From positions 1-7,583 of the forward strand of contig DATKBL010000026.1 in assembly GCA_035513995.1 (NCBI GenBank): a stretch of 7,583 bases of DNA, in the 5' to 3' direction. Under the pieces are notes generated by a model. The model saw only the letters and a program-made list of their open reading frames with translations. It was not told the origin of the DNA and ran no database searches. The stretch is from DASUTW01 sp035513995 (GTDB lineage: Bacteria; Actinomycetota; UBA4738; CALAEC01). Shown here piece after piece: positions 1 through 5,892 of the stretch; positions within the stretch are counted from its first letter, which is position 1; every line of letters begins with the position of its first letter. A program made the position numbers and the translations under genes.

Positions 1-270
1 CACCGCGGCGATGTCGTCACCCGTCGAGGTGAACGACACCTCGGCGCCCGTCTCCTCTGCGAAGGCGGCGAGCACCATCTCGAACCGCTCCTGCTCCGCT
101 CCCGTCCACACGGCCGCGACCTCGACGGACTCTCCCGAGAGATCCGTTCCAGCGCCGCCGTTCTCGTCGTCGCCGTTCGTCACGTCGTCGCCGTCCCCGC
201 ACGCCGCCGCTGCGAGCGCGAGGACGGAGAGCATCGCGAGCATCCTGTGCCATCTCCTGGTCCCTCTCAT
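1..270 (-). CDS. ABC transporter solute-binding lipoprotein, N-terminal part (cut by left edge)
   Basis: The first 90 codons of a secreted, lipid-anchored sugar-binding protein. The start is the ATG at 268-270, which reads MRGTRRWHRM and then a hydrophobic run (LAMLSVLALAAAAC). The run ends in a Cys at about residue 22, a slightly degenerate lipobox, so signal peptidase II processing is likely. An acidic, Gly/Asn-rich linker follows (GDGDDVTNGDDENGG), and then the mature domain opens with VEVAAVWTGAEQERFEMVL and AFAEETGAEVSFTSTGDD. This opening is typical of family 1 extracellular carbohydrate-binding proteins. A G-rich ribosome site lies 9 bases upstream. The gene follows the ABC ATPase gene by 57 bp on the same strand, so the two are probably co-transcribed; permease genes would be expected further left. 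The substrate cannot be determined. An internal Met closer to the hydrophobic run is a less likely start. Confidence 0.85.
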   Translation of the reverse strand, partial: MRGTRRWHRMLAMLSVLALAAAACGDGDDVTNGDDENGGAGTDLSGESVEVAAVWTGAEQERFEMVLAAFAEETGAEVSFTSTGDDIAAV

Positions 271-279
271 TCCCGTTGC

Positions 280-290
280 CACCCCCCTTG
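280..290 (-). promoter_or_regulatory. Ribosome binding site of the solute-binding protein gene
   Basis: The minus strand reads CAAGGGGGGTG, ending 9 bases before the ATG at 270. It supports that start over the internal Met codons. The same 11 bases occur before the neighbouring ABC ATPase gene at 1550-1560. Confidence 0.6.
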
Positions 291-327
291 GTTGCGGTTC
301 CCCTCTCTTCTTCCCCTGCGTCCACTC

Positions 328-1545
<1,218 letters not shown>

Positions 1546-1549
1546 CCTT

Positions 1550-1560
1550 CACCCCCCTTG
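1550..1560 (-). promoter_or_regulatory. Ribosome binding site of the ABC ATPase gene
   Basis: CAAGGGGGGTG followed by AAGG on the minus strand, directly before the GTG start at 1545. The match to the 16S 3' end (AAGGnGGTGA) decides for this GTG. No convincing promoter was found in the 101 bp between this gene and the upstream flavoprotein gene, so it could be read from its own weak promoter or by read-through. Confidence 0.55.
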
Positions 1561-1646
1561 CGGGCCGTCGCAGTGCCCCTATGACCTATCACATCCGGGG
1601 ACCTACCGTGAAGTTTCCTTTCGTCGCCGCTTTGCTTGGGACCGGC

Positions 1647-2774
1647 TCAGTCGGCTGGAACGGTGCCCGGGAGCGCCCATTCGCCCGGGAGCTCTTCGAC
1701 CGGCCAGCGGCCCCGCTGCCTCGTGGCCAGGCGCTCCATCAGGGCGACCGCCTTGGGGTCCTCGGAGGCGGGGCGGTCCTCGACGATCTCGTCGCGCTTG
1801 GCCCGGGCCCACAGGTCGGCGCCGAGCTCGCTCCGCACCACCGTGAGGGTCCACCCGCCCTCCTGGCCGAGACCGCCGAACGAGATGTCGCCGTGCTCGG
1901 CGGCGAAGTCGGGGCACTTGAGGCACCCGGGGCGGGTGAACTCTTGCGCCTCCTTCAGGGAGAAGGTGTGCTCGTTCCCGTCCCGCGTGTAGATCAGGAG
2001 CTTGCCCTTGATGTTGACCCGGACCACGTCGTCGAGCGACAGCCCGAGGCGGTTCTGGATGATCTCCTCGTTCAGCCCCTCGTAGGTGAACGTCTTGGAG
2101 CAGAGGAGGCCGAACGTCCACGCGATCTTCCGCCGGTACTTGTTGAGGCGCCCGACCTCCATCGCGCCGGTGACGCTGGACTGACAGGACATCCCCACCA
2201 GCGCCACCTGCTTCAGCCCCATCTGCATCGCGGCCGTGAGCGCCAGCGGGTTGGCCGAGTACGTGTATCGCGAGCCGGCGGTGGCCAGCACCTCCTCGGC
2301 GGTCGTGACCACGGCGGGCTCGGCGTCCCAGGGCCGCTCCTCCGAGAGCCGTGAGGTCAGCGCGCCGTCGATCTCACCGGTGCGCAGGCCCCAGAGCAGC
2401 AGCGCGGAGACCACCCCGCCGTCCTGGCCGGCGGCGAGCGCCGCGGGGTCTGCGGCGCGAGCCAGAAGCACCTCGCGATGCACCCCGATCGCCTCTTCCG
2501 GAAGGCGCCGGCGCCCGAACATCAGCTCGTCGATCGCGGGCTCCCATTCCCGGAAGCGGGGGCAGGCCCGCGTGCAGATCGAGCAGCCGTTGTCGCCGTG
2601 CGTGCAGTGGTTGGCCGGGCCGTCCTCGAGCTGGATGGGGAGGTTGTCCTCGTAGCCGAGGACGTGGAAGGGGCAGACGACCACGCACGCGGAGCACCCG
2701 GTGCAGAGGCCGGTGGCCACTACCTCGTCGTGGAGCTCGAGCCACTGGACCTTGGAGCCGTCGTCCTTGGCCAT
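1647..2774 (-). CDS. Coenzyme F420 hydrogenase/dehydrogenase beta-subunit (FrhB/FpoF-like) iron-sulfur flavoprotein
   Basis: A 375-residue protein of the FrhB family. Its members bind FAD and [4Fe-4S] clusters and pass electrons between F420 and a partner. The N-terminus is a ferredoxin-like module with two cluster motifs: C24, C27, C30, C34 (CTGCSACVVVCP) and C57, C64, C67, C71 (ending CSICTRACP). The family's GG-VSALL segment follows at about 119-126 (GGVVSALLL). GMSCQ (194-198), GLLCSKTFTYEGL (222-234) and CLKCPDFAAEHGDISFGGLG (284-303) are also recognisable family blocks. The start is the ATG at 2772-2774 (MAKDDGSK). The frame is open further upstream, but that stretch overlaps the A-type carrier gene and reads as low-complexity Arg/Gly. 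It lies 17 bp after that gene and is probably co-transcribed with it. No hydrogenase, Fpo or sulfite-reductase partner is in the window, so the redox partner and physiological substrate are unknown. F420 use is inferred from the family. Confidence 0.88.
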   Translation of the reverse strand: MAKDDGSKVQWLELHDEVVATGLCTGCSACVVVCPFHVLGYEDNLPIQLEDGPANHCTHGDNGCSICTRACPRFREWEPAIDELMFGRRRLPEEAIGVHREVLLARAADPAALAAGQDGGVVSALLLWGLRTGEIDGALTSRLSEERPWDAEPAVVTTAEEVLATAGSRYTYSANPLALTAAMQMGLKQVALVGMSCQSSVTGAMEVGRLNKYRRKIAWTFGLLCSKTFTYEGLNEEIIQNRLGLSLDDVVRVNIKGKLLIYTRDGNEHTFSLKEAQEFTRPGCLKCPDFAAEHGDISFGGLGQEGGWTLTVVRSELGADLWARAKRDEIVEDRPASEDPKAVALMERLATRQRGRWPVEELPGEWALPGTVPAD

Positions 2775-2791
2775 CGCGGGCCAGTATAGGG

Positions 2792-3142
2792 TCAGACCGA
2801 GAACGACTCGCCGCAGGAGCACTCGTGCTCGGCCTTGGGGTTCTCGATCTTGAACCCGCCGCCGAGCAGCGCGTCCCGGAACTCCAGCGTGGAGCCCTCG
2901 AGGATCGGGATGCTCGCGGGATCGACCACCACGCGCAGCCCGTGGCCCTCGACCACGTGGTCGGCCTCGTCGGGGCCGTCCACGAAGGAGAGCTTGTAGG
3001 AGAACCCCGAGCACCCGCCCGCCACCACGCGCACCCGGAGGACCGCCTCGGCGTGACCCTCGCGCTCGGCGAGCGTCCGCGCCTTGGCCGCGGCCTGGGG
3101 CGTGACGGTCAGGACGGTTCGGGTGGTCTCCATCTCGCCCAT
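2792..3142 (-). CDS. A-type iron-sulfur cluster carrier/insertion protein (HesB/IscA/ErpA family)
   Basis: A small cytoplasmic protein that accepts iron-sulfur clusters from the assembly scaffold and delivers them to apo-proteins. At 116 residues it has normal length. It shows the three conserved cysteines of the family: C44 in GGCSGFSY, and C108 and C110 in the C-terminal CSCGESF. The central block LEGSTLEFRDALLGGGFKIENP is also typical. The start is taken as ATG at 3140-3142 (MGEMETT); the Met three codons later (3131-3133) is equally possible because neither has a clear ribosome site. It is the first gene of the minus-strand group and is followed after 17 bp by the flavoprotein gene, whose eight N-terminal cysteines could be its client; that link is an inference. 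ErpA-like and IscA-like members cannot be separated with certainty from sequence reading. Confidence 0.93.
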   Translation of the reverse strand: MGEMETTRTVLTVTPQAAAKARTLAEREGHAEAVLRVRVVAGGCSGFSYKLSFVDGPDEADHVVEGHGLRVVVDPASIPILEGSTLEFRDALLGGGFKIENPKAEHECSCGESFSV

Positions 3143-3160
3143 GATGATATCAACGGTCCC
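3143..3160. promoter_or_regulatory. Short divergent intergenic region, possible back-to-back -10 elements
   Basis: Only 18 bases separate the A-type carrier start (minus) from the upstream ATG of the SDR-like fragment (plus). They contain the AT-rich palindrome GATATC, in GC-rich surroundings. TATCAA at 3148-3153 could be a plus-strand -10 placing transcription start at about the ATG at 3161, which would be leaderless. The minus strand offers TGATAT at 3152-3147. No good -35 was seen for either, so this is a weak call. Confidence 0.25.
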
Positions 3161-3238
3161 ATGGAACTGCGCCTGAAGGACCGTGCCGCGCTCGTGGCCG
3201 CCGCCAGCGACGGCGGGATGTACCGGGGGCTCCTCTGA
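3161..3238 (+). pseudogene. 25-codon ORF resembling the N-terminus of a short-chain dehydrogenase, overlapping treT
   Basis: ATG at 3161 opens a frame of 25 residues beginning MELRLKDRAALVAAASDG and closing with TGA at 3236-3238. The final A of that stop is the first base of the treT ATG (TGATG), which is the arrangement of translationally coupled genes. The opening matches the usual start of classical SDR proteins: a short strand, a basic turn, then ALVxxAS-G leading into the Gly-rich NAD(P)-binding loop. The similarity stops just before the rest of that loop, so no dehydrogenase can be made. It is most simply the stump of an SDR gene whose remainder was deleted, leaving its start in front of treT. 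It could instead be a working leader peptide for treT. The resemblance rests on about 18 residues, and no clear ribosome site precedes it. Confidence 0.4.
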
Positions 3239-4470
3239 TGCTCCAGATCGTCGACGTCGAGACCCAGCCGGTCGAAGCCTACGAGCCGATGATCGGCCGC
3301 GAGGCCGTCGAGGAGCTGCTCGAGCTGGGACGTGCCCTCCGCGGGGCCAAGGTCGTCCAGCTCAACGCGACCGCCTACGGGGGCGGGGTCTCCGAGCTGC
3401 TTCGCTCGATGATCCCCATCTACCGGGGCCTGGGCATCGAGGCCGAGTGGCAGGTCATCACCGGCGACGACGCGTTCTTCGAGGTCACGAAGGGCCTCCA
3501 CAACGCCCTCCAGGGCGGTGATTTCAAGCTGGGGGAGGAGGCCCTCCGCGAGTACGTCGAGCACAGCAGGCGGAACGCGGAGGCGCTCGAGGGCGATTGG
3601 GACTTCGTCATCGTCCACGACCCCCAGCCGCTCGGGATGCGCCACTTCCTGCCGAACCATGGCGGCCGGTGGATCTGGCGTTGCCACATCGACACCTCGA
3701 GTCCTAACCCCCGAGCGGTGGAGATGCTCGGGCCCTACGTCGAGGAGCACGACGCGCTCGTCTTCACCCTCCCCGAGTTCGCCCCCGAGGCGTGGGAGCA
3801 CGAGGTCATCAGGACGATGGCCCCGGGCATCGACCCCCTGTCCCCCAAGAACATGGACCTCCCCCAGCAGGTCCACGAGCAGATCGCGCTGTGGCTCGCG
3901 GTCGACACGGCCAGGCCGGTAGTCACCCAGGTCTCGAGGTTCGACACGTGGAAGGATCCGCTGGGCGTGGTCGAGGTCTTCCGCACGGTCCGCGACGAGG
4001 TCGACGGGCTCCAGCTCGCCCTCCTCGGGTCCATGGCCCTCGACGACTCCGAGGGATGGAACCTCTATGAGCGCATCCGCGAGGAGGCCGTCGGCGACCG
4101 CGACATCCACGTGGCCACGAACATGACCGGCGTCAGCAACATCGAGGTGAACGCGTTCCAGCGGCTCTCCGACGTCGTGATCCAGAAGTCGATCCGCGAA
4201 GGGTTCGGCCTCGTGGTCTCCGAGACCCTCTGGAAGGAGACCCCGGTCGTGGCGGGGCGGGCCGGAGGCATCCCCGTGCAGATGCCCGAGGGGACCGGCG
4301 GCGTGCTGGCCACGACGAACGAGGAGTACGTGGAGGGGATCCTCCGGTTGCTGCGCGATCCCGACCTCGCGCGGGACCTGGCCGAGAAGGGCCGCGAGCA
4401 CGTCAGGGAGAACTTCCTGATCACGCGGCTGGTGGCCGACGAGCTGAAACTCCTCCGCGAACTCTCCTGA
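3238..4470 (+). CDS. treT: Trehalose synthase, glycosyltransferring (TreT), GT4 family
   Basis: A cytoplasmic retaining glycosyltransferase that joins glucose from NDP-glucose to free glucose to give trehalose. Some characterised members also run the reverse reaction, turning imported trehalose into NDP-glucose. The 410-residue length matches TreT. Visible features are the opening MLQIVDVETQPVEAYEPMIG, the Gly-rich acceptor/donor loop NATAYGGGVSELL (43-55), SRFDTWKDP (233-241, with R234 and K239 in the usual donor-phosphate positions), and the EX7E signature EGFGLVVSE (E321, E329), followed by a Gly-rich stretch (VVAGRAGGIPVQMP). The ATG overlaps the stop of the SDR-like ORF as TGATG, so translation may be coupled. 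It is transcribed away from the sugar ABC genes across a divergent region and converges with the Fic gene, 18 bp apart. Its closeness to a sugar importer fits a role in trehalose metabolism; whether synthesis or breakdown dominates is not visible. Confidence 0.88.
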   Translation: MLQIVDVETQPVEAYEPMIGREAVEELLELGRALRGAKVVQLNATAYGGGVSELLRSMIPIYRGLGIEAEWQVITGDDAFFEVTKGLHNALQGGDFKLGEEALREYVEHSRRNAEALEGDWDFVIVHDPQPLGMRHFLPNHGGRWIWRCHIDTSSPNPRAVEMLGPYVEEHDALVFTLPEFAPEAWEHEVIRTMAPGIDPLSPKNMDLPQQVHEQIALWLAVDTARPVVTQVSRFDTWKDPLGVVEVFRTVRDEVDGLQLALLGSMALDDSEGWNLYERIREEAVGDRDIHVATNMTGVSNIEVNAFQRLSDVVIQKSIREGFGLVVSETLWKETPVVAGRAGGIPVQMPEGTGGVLATTNEEYVEGILRLLRDPDLARDLAEKGREHVRENFLITRLVADELKLLRELS

Positions 4471-4488
4471 GTCTCTGGCAACAAGCCG

Positions 4489-5610
4489 TCAGGCCATGCT
4501 CTCGAACGGGTCTTCAAGGGGCTTTCTCGGCTCACGAGACCGCTCGTAGATGTCGCGTAGCGACTTGGACCCGACATAGTGTCGACCCCTCCGCTCGCCT
4601 CTTGATTCGAGAAGGCCGCTCTCGACGAGACGCTTCAGGTCAGTCGTGGCCGTCCAGTCTTCGAGATCGGCAGCCGTTCGATAGGTCATGTTTGTCACTC
4701 TGTATCCGGAAGCTGCATCAAAGAGCGCAACTATCATTCGCTCGGGAAGTTCTCGCTTCTCTCGCTCTTCCTCCAGCATCGTCCACAAGCGCTCCACCTC
4801 TCTCACCCTGCGCAGCAGGGTCATGGCCTGTCGATGGTGGGCGGTCAGCGCGAAACGAATCCAGGGGCGAGCGTCATTCTCTGGATGCCAGGCCCCGTCT
4901 CCAACTTCGCCAAGCACTTCGTAATAGGCGGGCGTATTCTTGCCTAGGTACTCCTCGATGCTGCAAAACTCCGGGGAGAGTATGCCCTCTCGGGTCAAGA
5001 CAAGTGTCTGAAGACCTCTCGCCATCCGGCCATTTCCATCGCGGAAGGGGCGAATCATCACCAGATTCAGGTGAGCCATCGCCCCGCGAATCAAAGCGTG
5101 GCCGTTCTCGCTTCTTAGCCATTCCACCAGCTCATCCATGAGCCCAGGCACCTGCTCGGCCGGTGGCCCCTCATAGACGACCTGTCTTGTGTCCTCATCC
5201 TCCACGAAGATTGGCCCAGGCCTCCAGCGGCCGGGGCTTTTCGACAGGTCATAGGAGAGCATCATGAAGTGGAGGCTGCGAATTAGGCCTGGTCCGTAGG
5301 TGAAGTAGGGATCATCTGCCAGTTGCAGCACGTAGGTCATCGCCTCTCGGTAGCCGCTGAGAGCCGCCTTCGTTTCTTCGCTCGCATCGAGGGGCTCCTC
5401 GCCATCCGCGACGGCCAGCGCGTCATCGAGACCGACGGAGTATCCCTCGATCGAGTTGGAGCCTTGGATCGCTCGTGCAAAGGACACACGCCGCAGCCGC
5501 CCCGTCCAGCGTCGGGGCTCGCGGAGTGCATAGCTCAGTCCCTGCCGAAGCTGCTCGATCTCGGCGAGGACATCCTGTTCTTCGGCCAGGTCCGGGGTCT
5601 GAAATAGCAT
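4489..5610 (-). CDS. Fic-family protein with C-terminal winged helix; catalytic His replaced by Arg
   Basis: Fic enzymes usually transfer AMP from ATP to target proteins. This 373-residue protein has the family's layout. An N-terminal helix carries an inhibitory motif S-xxx-E-G (S51 to G56 in GSNSIEGY), as in class II Fic proteins that restrain themselves. Then come the Fic core, with SPGRWRPGPIFV (125-136) near the flap, and the active-site loop IRPFRDGNGRMAR (186-198). A probable winged-helix domain lies near 290-355. The normal loop starts HPF; here codon CGC gives R187 while the rest (F189, D191, G192, N193, G194, R195, R198) is intact. Loss of that His would be expected to abolish or change AMP transfer. 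The ATG at 5608-5610 follows AAGGAAG at 8 bases. Composition is AT-richer than its neighbours, suggesting acquisition by transfer. Regulation by the winged helix is possible but unproven. Confidence 0.9.
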   Translation of the reverse strand: MLFQTPDLAEEQDVLAEIEQLRQGLSYALREPRRWTGRLRRVSFARAIQGSNSIEGYSVGLDDALAVADGEEPLDASEETKAALSGYREAMTYVLQLADDPYFTYGPGLIRSLHFMMLSYDLSKSPGRWRPGPIFVEDEDTRQVVYEGPPAEQVPGLMDELVEWLRSENGHALIRGAMAHLNLVMIRPFRDGNGRMARGLQTLVLTREGILSPEFCSIEEYLGKNTPAYYEVLGEVGDGAWHPENDARPWIRFALTAHHRQAMTLLRRVREVERLWTMLEEEREKRELPERMIVALFDAASGYRVTNMTYRTAADLEDWTATTDLKRLVESGLLESRGERRGRHYVGSKSLRDIYERSREPRKPLEDPFESMA

Positions 5611-5618
5611 CCTTGTAA

Positions 5619-5625
5619 CTTCCTT
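5619..5625 (-). promoter_or_regulatory. Ribosome binding site of the Fic gene
   Basis: AAGGAAG on the minus strand, 8 bases before the ATG at 5610. It supports this start over the later in-frame codons. Confidence 0.7.
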
Positions 5626-5645
5626 GCTTATCTGGTTCTCATGGG

Positions 5646-5674
5646 ATAATATACCCGGTCTTGTTAGAAAGCAA
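5646..5674 (-). promoter_or_regulatory. Sigma-70-type promoter for the Fic gene
   Basis: On the minus strand, TTGCTT (5674-5669) and TATTAT (5651-5646) are separated by exactly 17 bases. Transcription would begin near 5639, giving a leader of about 29 bases that contains the ribosome site. It lies in the most AT-rich part of the window. The two hexamers are read from sequence; promoter activity is inferred. Confidence 0.55.
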
Positions 5675-5705
5675 TGCCATAATGGTGACCTGCTCAGGAC
5701 GACTC

Positions 5706-5774
5706 ATGCGGATTCCAGCCCTTGTCGCCTGGCTGCTCGCTTGGTTTGGGTGGCCGACCCCTTGTCCGGAATGA
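5706..5774 (+). CDS. Possible 22-residue hydrophobic small ORF
   Basis: The ATG at 5706 opens a 22-codon frame ending in TGA at 5772-5774. It is preceded by AGGA (5696-5699) at 6 bases. The product would start MRI and then run PALVAWLLAWFGW, with four Trp or Phe residues, before a short polar tail with one Cys, which looks like a single short membrane segment. It is divergent from the Fic gene. Such ORFs arise by chance, and no clear promoter was found, so existence as a gene is uncertain and no function is proposed. Confidence 0.2.
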   Translation: MRIPALVAWLLAWFGWPTPCPE

Positions 5775-5801
5775 GGGGGACGCTTCCGAACCAAATGACC
5801 A

Positions 5802-5829
5802 TTGACACCATCCGTGAAGCGCGTATCGT
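5802..5829 (+). promoter_or_regulatory. Promoter candidate for the subtilase gene
   Basis: A perfect TTGACA (5802-5807) and TATCGT (5824-5829) are separated by 16 bases. Transcription would start near 5836, leaving a leader of about 57 bases before the TTG start codon. The -10 is only a partial match to TATAAT. Confidence 0.45.
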
Positions 5830-5836
5830 GACTCGG

Positions 5837-5857
5837 GCCGCCTCAGTCGGTGGCGGC
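5837..5857 (+). other. GC-rich hairpin at the predicted 5' end of the subtilase transcript
   Basis: GCCGCC (5837-5842) pairs perfectly with GGCGGC (5852-5857) around a 9-base loop. It lies right at the predicted transcription start. It could stabilise the 5' end of the mRNA, but in GC-rich DNA a 6-bp stem may be chance. It lacks a U-tract, so it is not a terminator for plus-strand reading. Confidence 0.3.
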
Positions 5858-5892
5858 GTTTGGCGCCCGCAGAGCCTCGAGAGGGAGGAACA

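Larger units (their letters stand above)
5611..5892. other. Divergent spacer between the Fic gene and the protease gene
   Basis: A 282-base stretch without a convincing long gene. Its left part (5611-5690) is AT-rich and holds the Fic ribosome site and promoter. The middle carries a possible 22-codon hydrophobic ORF (5706-5774). The right part holds a promoter candidate and a GC-rich hairpin leading to the protease ribosome site (GGGAGG at 5883-5888, 4 bases before the TTG start). No tRNA, insertion sequence end or attachment-site repeat was recognised. Confidence 0.5.

Noticed and set aside
1546..1646. Sugar-repressor operator or promoter before the ABC ATPase gene
   Set aside because: TGATAGGTCA has only three-base arms and no well-spaced -35/-10 pair was found.
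2775..3014. Upstream in-frame extension of the FrhB-like protein to a Met at 3014
   Set aside because: The extra residues overlap the A-type carrier gene out of frame and look like shadow sequence. The family alignment begins near MAKDD at 2774.
3109..4401. Minus-strand open frame (430 codons) opposite treT
   Set aside because: Biased composition, no family features, and full overlap with a clear TreT gene.
4471..4488. Terminator between the convergent treT and Fic genes
   Set aside because: The 18 bases hold no GC-rich hairpin or U-tract.
5640..5660. Palindromic operator at GGGATAATATACCC upstream of the Fic gene
   Set aside because: Only the outer GGG/CCC arms pair; the inner A/T bases do not form a true inverted repeat.
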